This document shows, piece by piece, positions 9,114-21,040 of a stretch of 64,000 nucleotides of DNA. The position numbers and the translations under genes are program-made. The DNA is from Auricularia sp. M13. Taxonomy: Eukaryota; Basidiomycota; Agaricomycetes; Auriculariales; Auriculariaceae. The stretch lies in contig CM073200.1 of assembly GCA_037042915.1 (NCBI GenBank), forward strand, positions 1,612,001-1,676,000, in the 5' to 3' direction. Position 1 is the first letter of the stretch; each line of letters starts with the position of its first letter. The notes under the pieces were generated by a model. That model was not told the origin of the DNA. It saw only the letters and a program-made list of their open reading frames with translations, and made no database searches.

Positions 9114-12086
9114 ATGTGGCGCACCATCCAAGTCCAGGCTCTGGTTCTGGTTGCAGCTCTCGCCGCGCGCGCGCAGCGGCCGCCGCAGACGATCCCCAAC
9201 ACGTTCCCGCACAACTACACCGGCATCCCCGCGGGGGACTACAGTCCCGAATGGCAGGATTGTGCGTGCGGAGTGCGCGGGCTGGCTGTCTGATTAATGG
9301 GAACATTAATTTTGTTCAGACTTCAAGGTCAACACTTCGGCGCTCCCCAACATCACGTTCGACCTCCCGCGCTCGTTCGCCGGCAACATCGCCACTGGCA
9401 GGCCGGGCCACCCGAACGACACGCTGTTCTTCTGGGCGTTTGAGAAAAGCGAGGGGTCGCTCACGACGAGCAACGCGTCCGATGAGGATCCCTGGTTGAT
9501 CTGGCTTAATGGAGGGTAAGTTGTGTGATTGTGTCCTGCGATTAATGTGCAAAATTAATGGTAATTTGGCTCTTAGTCCTGGCTCGTCGAGCTTTCTTGG
9601 GTTCCTTTTTGAGGTGCGTGTCTTTGCTCTAGAATAGTCTATATTTTTTCCAATAACGGGGCGGTAGAACGGGCCTATCCACATCGACAACGACCTCGGC
9701 GCTTACAAGAACAACTTCAGCTGGGACAGATACGCGGATGCAATCTGGGTGCGTTCTCACCGACGGTACCGCGACTTGACTCGAACGCTGACGTCGAATG
9801 GCAGGTCGACCAACCCGTCGGAACGGGGTTCTCAACCGCCGACACCACGGGGTATATCGCAGATGAGGATCAGATGGGCGAAGATTTCGTCCGTACGCAG
9901 ATTTGGATTCAACGCAAAAACTGACAACCGCGCTCTGGCAGGTCGGCTTCCTCGAAAATCTCGTCAAGGTTTTCCCGAGTCTTGCGACGCGCCCGTTCCA
10001 TTTGACGGGCGAATCGTACGCGGGGATGTACATTGTGAGTTTGACTACTACTGACAGACTCGATCCGTCGTGGTCGCATACTCACTCAAAGGGGAGAACA
10101 GCCGTACATCACCAAGACGATACTGGCGACGCAAAACCCGCCTGTGAAGCTGGCGTCGATTGCCATTGGCGACGGCGCGATCGGCTCACTTGCAACCTTC
10201 GAGGAGCTGCCTGCCGTATGTCTACCAGTGACGGTTGAACACCTTTGAGCTGAATATTCCTGACCCTGCAGCTCTCGGTCATAGAGACGTACCCGCAGAT
10301 CATCAACTTCGACCCCGAGGCGTTCGAGTACTTCAAAGAGCAGTACGTCCGTCTCTCATACCCCTTCTCCGTCCTTCTAGTCCAAGCTCTGGGCGCTAAC
10401 ATCTAATCCTACTGTGGCCCAGAACGCACCTGTGCGGCTTCGACCTGAACCTAACCTACCCCCAGACCGCGCTCTTCCCGACGCTCGACCTCGTCGCGCC
10501 GTCCTCCGAGGACCGCAAGCAATATTTCTCCGAGCGGACCCTCAACATCGCGCTGAGGCGCGAGGACTGGCGCGCGGAGGTTGCGGCGCGCTACCGCTCG
10601 CGGCCTGCGCTCAAGAAGCGTGACAGAGGGCGCCAGCTGGATGTGTGGAAGCGCGATGTGAGCCAGAGGGCGAACGGCACGATCGACCCGTTCTATGGGT
10701 GTTTCTTGTTCGACGAGATGCTGGACTATGCGGCGAACTTCACGTTCCCTTGGAGTACGTCCACCCGCGATGCTCGCTGCGCCATTGTGTTGACCACGCT
10801 GTAATCCAGCTGAAGGGGACTGGGATGTACGTCGCGCTGAATCGGATTGTGCGCACGTACCAACTCACCGCGATGACAGGTATATGAGATCCCGGACGCG
10901 CTGAGTCCTGAGACGCCGCAGAATGGCGCGGTCTTCATGAATCGTATGTACAGCAAAAAGTTTCCTGCAGAAATTTGATTCTAAACTTCAATCTTTAGAT
11001 GAATCTACGCGCGCTGCGTTGCATGCACCCACCAGCAAGAACTGGACCAGTTCATTCAGGTGCGAAGCCTTCGCTCATGGAAATGGATACTGGCAATGAC
11101 ACATTAAGGTATCCTTTCGGTTCGACTCGCACTCGTGCGCCGAATGCAAATGAATTCGGCGATCCTTGTACGCATGTTCCGTATCCCTTACTTCATTATG
11201 ATGACCTATTGAATCCAGCTGTCGAGTGAGCAGTCTGTTGTCGAATCGCTGTGCGCTCACATAGCCGACTTCAGAGCCGTTGTGCTTCTCACGGACATCG
11301 CCTCCGGAGGAGTCCCGATCCTGTTCTACTCGGGCAATGCTGATGCCCTGGTTGCGCACCGCGGAACTGAAGGTAAGTGCCCGTGCGTGCAAGACCGTTC
11401 CCTGCTGAAGATTGCTGTGCAGTTGTCATACAAGTACGTTTTTCGAGCTCATTCTTCACGGACGGTGCAGTCTGACTCGAGCTCAGAACTTCACTTTCGG
11501 AGGAATTCAAGGATTTACGCGCAAGCCGTCTACTCCCTGGTTCGGCGACGACGGCGCCTTCGCCGGGATTGTGCACCAAGAGCGCAACGTGACGTTTGTC
11601 CTCTTCGACGATGCGGGCCACCTGGTGCCGCAATGGCAGCCCGAGCGCGCGGCCGTCTTCCTGCGCGAGTTCGTGCTCGGGAAGAACACCACGGGGCTCG
11701 TCCAGCCGGACGGCAGCGTCGTCGGCGGCGAGAACTCCACGCTGTTTGAGTTCGACTACCTGCCCGCGCTCGACCGTCCGATATTCTTCGGGAGCGCGAC
11801 GTCGCAGTTCAGCACCGTCTGGCCGAAGGAGACGCGCAATGCGTGGCAGAAGTTCATCGCGACGGCTTTGGCGCAACCGACCACTGTCGCGTCGACCACT
11901 CCCACCGCTACCATCTCGTCTGCGACTACTGTCATAACGGAGACTGCGCCGTCTGGCGGTAGCCACACTCTCAATCCTTCTGCAGGCCCGACGAGCACCA
12001 CTTCGGCCGCGGGTACGAAATCTCCGAGTCTTATGAACTGGTGCATGGCGCTTCTTGCTCTGGGTGCGAGCCTGTACGCAATGTAA
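9114..12086 (+). CDS. Secreted serine carboxypeptidase (peptidase family S10), 17 exons
   Basis: Exons: 9114-9261, 9320-9515, 9577-9613, 9668-9748, 9805-9888, 9942-10034, 10102-10215, 10272-10342, 10423-10754, 10810-10826, 10880-10943, 10999-11059, 11109-11167, 11219-11225, 11275-11372, 11423-11433, 11487-12086. All phases agree and give 690 aa. A signal peptide ends near AARA. S10 hallmarks are WLNGGPGSSS, the nucleophile in GESYAG, the aspartate in YSGNADALVAH and the histidine in DDAGHLVPQW. The enzyme removes C-terminal residues from peptides at acid pH (family knowledge). After the catalytic domain comes a Ser/Thr-rich stretch and a hydrophobic tail, which suggests a GPI anchor (inference). 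Three microexons (17, 7 and 11 nt) are required to keep frame. Confidence 0.93.
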
Positions 12087-12369
12087 CGTCTCTGTATGCC
12101 TGCGCCCATGAGCGCTAGTCACGAAGAATATTGACGCATGACGCTTTGATGCCGAAGGATAAAAAGAAACGAAAAATATGGCCAAACAGGTTGACAATGA
12201 CCATGAGATCCCTGTCCGTTACTGTAATGTATTCCCCACTATATGGTGAACTTATGTGTGACTCGCTACAGGGATACATCAAGCAGAGTGAGAATGCGGG
12301 TACCGATGGTTTACACCACTGCCGAGACGTTGCTCGTGCTATATGGGAACCTCTACATCCGCAGAGAAT

Positions 12370-13149
12370 CTAGAGGATGATTATGATCCCGAGAAGGTCG
12401 ATGAAGATGTTCGCAACGAGGACGAGGTGGATCTGCAGCGCGCTAGTCAGCGGCCGGCAGACGGGTCATGCGGAATGACTGTACCGAGAGGAACAGCTTG
12501 ATGTCGAGGATACTGAGATTCGTCAGGTCACGTCGAGCCGCACGCGCAGAATGCCGGCGCTGACTCACAGCTTCGCAATGATGCCGACGATGCCGACGAC
12601 GACAAGACCAAAGACATTGAGGAAGAGCTATGATAACTAGATGAGAGCTTTCACACAGCAGCGAGTGTCAATTTTGACAGTTCACCTTGATCTGAGCGTC
12701 GAGGAGCACGCTGGCCGTGATGGCGGAGACGGTCTGCGGCGACTTGCTGATGTGGTCCGCGGCGTTGTTGATGGCGTCTGCGACATTCTTCGCGACCGCA
12801 TTCTTGTCGGCAGTGGAGAGGAAGACGGGTCCCATGCGCTCGAGGCTGTTGGTGGCGGTGGCGAACGCGTTGGTGATCGCGTTGATGTTCGGGCCAGCAT
12901 TGGCATTGGCGGCTGAAAGGAACTGAGCTCATAGTCATATCTGAGAATGAACAATTTGCTGCACTCACCAAAGCTGAAGGTGTTGAGAGCGCTGTTGACC
13001 TCGCTGGAGAGCTTGGCGATGACATCCACAACAGCGGACGCGCGCTTCTCCATGTCGCGTGCTTCGAGGTCGGTATCGAGGGGAGACGCGACGGCGAAGA
13101 GCCCGAAGCTGAGGAAGAAGAGGACGAGGGAGAAGAGGCGCGAGTTCAT
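12370..13149 (-). CDS. 185-aa secreted/membrane protein, unknown function (copy A)
   Basis: Exons on the minus strand: 13149-12969, 12912-12686, 12627-12569, 12512-12485, 12432-12370 (558 nt). The protein has a signal peptide (MNSRLFSLVL to AVAS), a Lys-Arg pair near residue 36, an amphipathic helical domain rich in Ala, Asn and Val, and a C-terminal third that is almost wholly hydrophobic, probably two membrane segments. I do not recognise the family. Exon lengths (181, 227, 59, 28, 63) match copy B at 15681-16457 exactly. A TATA-like box lies upstream at 13219-13225. Confidence 0.85.
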
Positions 13150-13218
13150 TGCGGTTGCTGCGGGAGTGGGGCTGGCTTGCTGCTGGCTCTGAGGAACTCT
13201 TGCGTGCCCATCGTCTCG

Positions 13219-13225
13219 TTTTATA
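13219..13225 (-). promoter_or_regulatory. TATA-like box of copy A
   Basis: Reads TATAAAA on the minus strand, about 70 nt before the ATG at 13149. Copy B has the same motif at the same distance. Confidence 0.55.
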
Positions 13226-15600
13226 ACGCAGAGAGCAATGAATCTAGGCATGCCAAGACTTGAGGTATAGCATGCGAAAGTGCAGAAGACTGGATGAATG
13301 CACCCGAGGAGTCAGAGTGCCTTTAGAGCGAGATCTTGCGATTGGCACGCCTGCAGCTCCTGCTGGCGCAGATCATAGAGCAATCCTAGGATGACAGATG
13401 TTCAGCGGCTATGAACGCGCCGAAGTTGGTAATGATTACGATGCAACCCGGTTGACCTTTGAATATGTGCAGACGAAAGTCGGAGACGACGGAACCAGCA
13501 TTTCCGCAGCCCATGACAGCCTCGACATAGAATCTAGAAGTCCTTGTCCATACAATCCAGATTCTCATGCGGACGCGGGTGAAAGTGCGGCGGTCAACAG
13601 GGCAGAGCAGGCAGCAGCAACGCCCGGCCGCTCGTTTTTGGGGTCTGCGCACGTTAATCAACAAAGCAAGGGAGGATGCTACGGTTGTGCTGCAGAACCT
13701 GGGCCTTGAGTGCGTTTTCTTGGTTACGGTACAGCCTCCCGTAAGCGGAGAGAGCGCACAGAGCAGCCGTACGTCGAAACGCATGCCGCATAATCGAGAG
13801 TTCGCTTACAGCGCAGACTGCCCACCATACTTGCTCAGTAGTCCCGCTGCGTTGATTCGACGTATCGAGGACGTGCGAGCGGTGAGGCGCCAAGACTCAG
13901 AGGTAGAGCCTGGAGCCAGGGACAACCGGAGGAAACCTCGGCCCACTTCAAGTTCCAGCGGTACCGGCGCTTCAAGAAGTCCCCACCCTGAGGAAACCGC
14001 CTGCCGGCTGCATCCCTACATACCTCACGTGCAGGAACGGAGGGCCTCGGCTCGAAAGGACGTGTTCGGACTGATATGCATCACTCATTGAGTGCAATGT
14101 CGGCGCACGCTGGCGTGGACGTTGCCCACCGAAGCTCCAGTTCGGTGACGTGTAAAAAAAAGTTGACCATGCGCTATATTCGTCACGGGACAAGGTAGAG
14201 TGTGCGCAGGACTTGTGATCATCCATTAATCCGCTGTATGCCGCGCAGAAGCCCGGGCGCCACCGTGCACAGATTCTGCCGCTGCAATCTCGCGCGTGCG
14301 TCTGTTTCCAAGAGGTAATCTGGCATATAGTGCACGCCAGGTACAGCAAGCACAGGAACAGCCAGGTTTGAATCGAAGAATGGCAAAAGCGGCAAGCTTT
14401 GAGGCGTTTAGGCAGCATTACGGGTTGACCGTCTGAGCAACAAGCAGCCAGGAAGCGAGGATATCCCAAAAGCGGCCAGCACACAGAAGAGAGTCCTTTT
14501 GGCATGGACCGTGGCGATCAATGTCGTGCGCGGCGCCATGGCCAGCCACGGAGGTGTACATGTGGAGGCCGGTTGGACTTGGAGGTGGACGAGAAAGTTC
14601 AGTCGGCTTGATCCGTCGGCTCGACGTGTAACTTGAACATCTATCCGATCCTCCCGTTCACCAGTAACTGGCCCAGACGTATATCGACCGGTTTAATCGC
14701 CTGCAACCGAAACTGTTGCTCGTGGGTATGCACATTCGGCAACACCTGGTCTCATGTCCGCTGCATGAAGGCCGCGGCCCGGGAAAATCGCATGTGAAGT
14801 CTGCAGTCGGCACGGCGGGTTCGTCAGGGTTACAACATCCACGAGCGCCGGTCAAGCTGTAAGCACGCCGCAGTCTATTTCTTTCCCTTATACCCGTGGC
14901 TCTCCCTTCCTACGGTTAATGTCCCTCGGCGACTCTGGCCAGCGTCCGGTGTCTTAGAGCATGGCTAGTGCTGACTGCTGAGTTACTACCTTCCTTCGAG
15001 AAACCCAACCAACGACGCAGCATCTCAGAGGGCGCAACTTCTCATGTCAATTCGCAACGAGGGATTATCATGGGCACACCACGACATGCAATTTACGCCA
15101 CTTTTGTGCTTTCGATTAACGTGTACACGTCCCTTGAACCGCGCATGCGTGCATCGTTTTGGGCCTTCTTTATGCGCCGCATTCTGTCCATTCTCGGCAC
15201 GAATACCAGCTCTTCGCCAATGTCTGGATTTTGTGGACTCGCCCAACTTTCGTCTCGTAGCCATACAGCCGCTCATCGGACTGTACAGCGCCCTTTGTCT
15301 CGAAAGGCTGGATCTCCCTCGCTTTGCGACTCGACGCCTGGACTCGCGTGTTACTACAGCGAAGATGTCAGAAATATCATTTGGCTGTCTGTGCACTTCG
15401 AGCTTATACCTGGCTTCTGGAATTGCCCTGGAACTGATGAGACTTGCACCAAGATGGGCGGCACAATGCTGGCAGAACTCGTCCAAAAGCCAAAAGGCAC
15501 TCTTGGTCCGCTCTGATCTGCACCCGACGTCTTCTAAGATCTCGCATGCAGTCTATCTCACATCTTGGATCTTTTCAGGCCGAGATTCACTGCCATTTCT
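13226..15600. other. Intergenic, no gene recognised
   Basis: About 2.4 kb between the two divergently oriented paralogs. Several frames of 100-180 codons exist on both strands (for example 13567-14091 and 14968-15516), but none has a domain, a signal peptide or a consistent intron pattern. No tRNA-like box pair was noticed. Confidence 0.5.
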
Positions 15601-15603
15601 GCG

Positions 15604-15610
15604 TATAAAA
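15604..15610 (+). promoter_or_regulatory. TATA box of copy B
   Basis: TATAAAA, 71 nt before the ATG at 15681. The 5' leader shares the phrase CCAGAGCCAGCAGCCAGCC-like with copy A in inverted orientation, so the duplicated segment includes the promoter. Confidence 0.65.
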
Positions 15611-15680
15611 GGCACGCGAGATGCCACGACCGTTTCTCCAGAGCCAGCAGCCAGCCAGCCCTACTCCCTCAACAACCGCA

Positions 15681-16457
15681 ATGAACTCGCGCCTTTTCTC
15701 CCTCGTCCTCGTCTTCCTCAGCTTCGGGCTCTTCGCCGTCGCGTCTCCCCTCGACGCCGACCTCGAAGCACGCGACATGGAGAAGCGCGCGTCCGCTGTT
15801 GTGGACGTCATCGCCAAGCTCTCCAGCGAGGTCAACAGCGCTCTCAACACCTTCAGCTTCGGTAAGTCAGAATCATTTTGGTCATTGTTTACGGGACAGA
15901 AACTCATCATGAGTTTCAGCTCCCACCGCCAATGCTGGCCCGAACATCAACGCGATCACCAACGCGTTCGCCACCGCGACTAACAGCCTCGAGCGCATGG
16001 GCCCTGCCTTCCTTTCCGCAGCTGACCAGAACACGGTCGCGAAGAACGTCGCGGACGCCATCAACAACGCCGCGGACCACATCAGCAAGTCGCCGCAGAC
16101 GGTCTCCGCCATCACCGCCAGTGTTCTCCTCGACGCTCAGATCCAGGTGCGCGCTCGCAAACGCTCCCTTGGTCTCGATCTCTCCTCATGTTTCTGTCCT
16201 AGCTTTTCCTCAACGTATTCGGCATTGTTGTCATCGGCGTTGTGGGTATCATTGCCAAGTTGTGCGTACCCTCTCATCGAATCATCACCCTAACTACCTT
16301 TCTTATTTTCTTTCAGGATCCTCAACCTCAAGCTGTTCCTTTCAGTACGCATTCCCCGTGAGCCATACATCAATCCCTAACTCGCGCGCTGCAGATCCAC
16401 CTCGTCCTCGTCGCCAACATCTTCATCGACCTCCTCGGCATCGTCATCATTCTCTAA
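15681..16457 (+). CDS. 185-aa secreted/membrane protein, unknown function (copy B)
   Basis: Exons: 15681-15861, 15920-16146, 16203-16261, 16317-16344, 16395-16457 (558 nt). It has the same architecture as copy A: signal peptide, Lys-Arg site near residue 36 (possible Kex2 processing), helical domain, then a long hydrophobic C-terminus. The two proteins are nearly identical in exons 1 and 2 and differ mainly by conservative changes in the hydrophobic part, whereas introns differ in sequence and somewhat in length. The role is unknown; membrane association is inferred from hydrophobicity only. Confidence 0.87.
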
Positions 16458-17904
16458 AGGGCAGATTAGCGGCTTTCTGTTTCACTGGGTCAGAATGTGA
16501 AGCTTATTGTAGCCTTTGTCTCTGCAATGGTGTAGACTATGTGTTTCCTGGGGAATAAAACACAGAGTGCAATCGCATAAGCAGATACTCTACAGACCTC
16601 AACGACTGACATTCGATTGCACGCGCAAAATTAAATATCATTGCTGGTATCTATGATATGGATTTTTTTAATGGGTCTTTTCACGGTCCTTGTGCGAGGA
16701 AGTGGTTGGTCTCAGCTTGAGAACATAATCCAGGCACGATGATCACGTCGATCACTGCATAGCATCGCGGCAATCTTACGTTGGTAGTAATCTCGTATCG
16801 GAGTGATGAAAGAGTCATTCCAGAAACGCACAAATGTGACCTGGTTTGTTCTAACGAGGTTCAAATCACCTGCTGAAGGCACACAATGTGTTCAACAATC
16901 CTCGGCAACAGTTGAGATAGCCTCCGCACAACTCCCGGGGCATCCGGGCGGCCCAGCCGGCTTGGCCGTCTTCCGATTGCTTGGCCGCCTCGTCATGCCC
17001 GACTTTATATAGTTGAGACCGCGCCAAGGAAGCATTCACGGGACTCCCATGCGTTTCTCGTATCATACCATTGCAATCTTTGCGCCGCTCGCAGTGCGCG
17101 CACACATTCCCGAGGCGAGTTATCAAGTCACGAGTAGAGGGTAATGGCTTATGATGGAGATTATGCTGCTGCTGCAGATGAGCGCAGACGCGGTCGACTG
17201 GTGGTCGGTTGCGGCGCAACTTGGTGCGGTTGGAGTTGCGGCTTGCACTGTTCACTGGTGGCAGTACTCGCGACTCCCGCTGGCTGATGACCGTGAAGAT
17301 ATGTCCGTACGACAATCTTGTGAGTAGACATGTCTACTTGTGGATATAAAATATTGACTGTAGTCGGGACTGAGCAGTTCCGGATTGGTTGCATTCTCCG
17401 TCGCCAAATGCAACCGAAGTTGACGTCCGGCTGCCCCCCTTCGATCATCTCGTTTCCGGTGTTAAGCAGGACAAACGAGAACCGCCGGCTTTTTAGATAT
17501 GATTTATTTCTTGACAAAGTACCTCGTTTGTTATGCCTTCATTGAATCATTATACAGTAGCAGTCTACCGAGAATTTTCTAAAACGCTACAATCAAATGT
17601 TGCAAGTCATATAGGACACACTCACAGTGATAAGAAAGAATCGATCCTCGTCGTCACGAAATCATCAACTGCAACCGTCTGCTATCATCACACGTCAATC
17701 ACAAAATAGGACCCTGTCTGCGTGTGGTCACGTGCGCCTTCTGCTACCGCGAAGGTTGACCTTGAACAAGTGGCTTTAGCCCGGAGGGATTCTTTGAAGC
17801 GTTAGGTTTTCGCAACAAGGAAGCCGTATGATAACAGGATAAGGAGACATCGGAGTGGGGCGGAACCTGAAATCGCGTTCCTTGCTTCCTCCTCCTCGCC
17901 TCGG
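16458..17904. other. Intergenic, nothing recognised
   Basis: About 1.4 kb with short open frames only. It holds the 3' UTR of copy B (an AATAAA-like signal at about 16555) and the presumed promoter of the Tel1-like gene. No repeat with clear termini was seen. Confidence 0.45.
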
Positions 17905-20900
17905 ATGGGTCGTGACTGGGAGCTCGTTGACCAATGGCTCCAGAGCGACAAGGTCAAGGAGCGGCAGCAAGGCATTGCGGCAGTGCGCGATGCTTTCAGC
18001 AGTGACCGTGCCGTGGCCGACTTTAACGCCACTGGCAAGAGCTGGACAGATCTCTTCCGCGCGCTCTTTGTGACTGTTGCAAAGGAGCGCACGGCTTGCA
18101 TCAGTCGAGGAATGGACCGTGCTACGGCTGTATCTCTGGATCGCCTAGAATCGGCCAGTTCTGTCGTTCGTTGGCTGGTGGAACGCGCTCTGACCTACCT
18201 CAAACGCTCCGCTCTGAAGTTGATCCTGGTGCATCTCCAGGATACCATGATTCATCGGAATAAGCTTCTTAGGCCAGTGTCTAAAAACTACATGACAACA
18301 CTCTGCACTATAGTCTCGTTCGGCTCTCATGTCGAGAACTTCGCCTTGGACCAATGGAACCGGTTACTGTCGCTTGCCTTCGCTATTCTACTCGGGAAAC
18401 CTCTCGACTTTGATATTGAGGCTGTAACGGACTCGGATAACGGTGACGACGACGAGGACGAGCTAGCATCAGTATCGACGCATGAGGTCGGGTCTCTCGC
18501 CAGCACGCGTAAACGCAGTCGAGTTCCTTCTGTGCCGCCTACCAACAAACGTTTTAGACGTGCCGCCCAGGCAGCACAGACCCAGGAGCAACTAGACAGT
18601 GCCGCCGTCATTCGCGCACTTGTTGGCTCTTGGCAGCTCCCGGATAGTCCATTGCTCGACCGCGTCTTGGAACTCATTCGGACGTACTTTGTCATGTTCT
18701 CCGAGTCCAACGGCGCCTCGGCATACAAGGACATGATACCCGCGCTGAACACCGTACTGTCTCGTGTGGCGTTGAACTCTCGCGCGTCGATGATATCGTT
18801 TGGGACGGCGATGTGGGTACCGCTACTTTCATTCTGGAGCACGAAGGAGCTGTCGGTCAAAGAGGCGCTCGTAATTTCTCTACGGCATCTGTTCCCATAT
18901 ACCGGCCTCGATATCGAAAGCGAGGACCAACGGCTCGCGCAGGTCGACCGGCTGACTAAGTTCTCAAAGCACGTCGAAGACTACTGGGATCTGAAGCATG
19001 GCATCCCAATTCTGGCCTTAGATGCTGTTCGATTAGATCTGCGTAGGCCTGAGGATGGCGCTTTGCGCGCATTTGAGGGCAATTCTTTCTGCGCTGCGCC
19101 CGCCATTACTACCGCGGATGCTCTGTCATGGGCCGTACTCGAACTGCAGGCGGATGCGCTTTACGAGGTGAATGATACCCTCGCTCTCCCCAAGAATTCT
19201 TTCCAACTATATTTTAGCTGCATCGTCTATCCGAGGTCATCCATGACATACCTAAAAGCATGCGAACGCAAGACCCTATCTCGACTTTCCTCTCCGCGGT
19301 CACTTTCTCGAGTAGTCCCGACCGCCGCCAATGGCGCCTACAAATCCTACTCTTCCTCATCGAACGCCACTGGTCTGCGCTGCACCAGACGTTGCAGCTC
19401 GACATGGTCGCGACCTTGCTCTCCTTCCTCTCATACGACGACCCCGACTCGCAATCTTGGGCATTCCTCTGCTTTGCGGCAATTGCGCACGCACCAGCCG
19501 GCGACGCGCAGCTCGCCGTTGATTGGGATGTCGTGTGGAACCACGCGATTCGTCGCGCGAACGTCGCCGCCGTTTGCCGGGCGGCGTGCCACGCGTCCTC
19601 CGCGCTGCTCGGCAAGGTCGCTCCACAGCGCGTCCTCGCCGACATCGAGGAGGCTCTCGCGAAGGACATCACCATCCAGGGCCCGGCCTTCCCGTCCGAC
19701 GCCGTATGCGCCTTCCTCTCCCGCTGTCTACACGTCGCAAGCCAGGACGCGCGGCTGTACAGGATGCAGCTCGAGGACCAGGTGCTCAGCTGGCTCGCTG
19801 ACGCTTGAGTGCCTGCGCGCCAGCGCTGGGCCGTATGCGACCTCCTTGCGCTGCTAGAGGCCGTGTGCGCGCTCAGCAAGCGGAGCGACGTGCTGTACGA
19901 GCGCACCGTCCCCGACTGCGCCGTCGCCGAAGCATGCGTCGAGGCACAGCGGACTGCGCGCGTTCGCGAATTCATGCTGCATGCGAAGCTGCCCCAGCTA
20001 CAGCCAACGACCAAGAGGACGCCGCTTACGGTCGCGCCCAAGGACGACCTCGCCACCCCGCGCCCGCGCGAGCGCAAGGCGTCCGCATTACTACTCAAGA
20101 CGCTGGAGGCGCTCGAGCCTGGGATCGCGCTGGCGGCCGTGCAAGTTCGCACTGCGCTTGACCTGGCTGTGCTTGCGCTTTGCTTTGAGTCTTCGCTCGA
20201 GCTCAATGGCACACGGCCGAACCGACGCGTCATCCAGGCGGCGTGCAAGGTGCTTGAAGGCGTTCGGACGGGCGCCGCAGACTGGTGGAGATGGACTCGT
20301 GACGAACGCGCGTGGGTTATTCGAGCCCTTGACCCGCTCGTGTACGCTGGCGATGACGCGCAAGACGATGACGGATGGGACGTTCTCGTCCGACCCGGGA
20401 AGCAGAGCGGAATCGAGATACGCAAGCTGAGCACGTTACAGTCGGTATCCTTCTCGTTGCGAAGGAGTCGTGGCTGACGATAATAGGTCTTCGTATTCGT
20501 CTGCTGGCCATGTCAAGGCGCGGCGAACTCTGCAACGCGTCATCTGGCGAAGCGCGGACGTGAGTATCAAATGTCTACTTTGGCACTGTCTATTGACGCG
20601 GTCCATTTCTAGGTGCAAGACGAATTTATGCAGTTCACGCAGTATCTGCGTCGGCTTCTTCGCAGGTTCGCAAGTGGTACAGATCATGCCGTTCCAGCGG
20701 CGGCTGCGGTAGTGGACATGGAAGATGACGCGGACTTTGCGCACATGCGCACATCGGCCACCTCAGTGTCACAGCTCGCGCCTTCCAGGACCGTTTCACC
20801 CTTTTCGCCCACGAAGGCATTCGTCTCGGCCATTGTCCGTGTCCTGGGCGCAGCGCCGATGCTACAATCCGACGTCTCATCTCCGACACGCGACAAGGAT

Positions 20901-21040
20901 CTTATCGACATTGTCTGCACATTCAACGGTCTCCAGTTCCAGCACATCGCTCAACAATTGTGCCTGATCGACGTCGCGGAGCAGGAAGTCAGCAACACCG
21001 GGCGCAAATGCATCGAAATAGTGCGCACCTTGACAATCCC
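17905..21040 (+). pseudogene. tel1: Tel1/ATM-like N-terminal region, kinase domain absent
   Basis: The start reads MGRDWELVDQWL and is followed by LQSDKVKERQ, which fits the conserved TAN motif of Tel1/ATM kinases, and by a conserved N-terminal helical region. Exons inferred: 17905-19167, 19218-19781 and 19824 to about 20440, 20487-20559, 20613 onward. A TGA at 19806-19808 sits in frame in WLADA*VP. It is either inside a 42-nt intron (19782-19823) or a nonsense mutation; the second reading puts it where a Trp would be plausible. Homology fades before 21040, where a hAT-type transposase begins. The PI3K-like kinase domain of a normal Tel1 (well over 2,500 aa) is not in the window, so this copy is probably truncated. 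The donor near 20441-20445 is unclear. Confidence 0.68.

Noticed and set aside
13398-15516. Several 100-180-codon frames between the inverted paralogs
   Set aside because: No signal peptides, domains, promoter motifs or intron borders; frames on both strands overlap freely.
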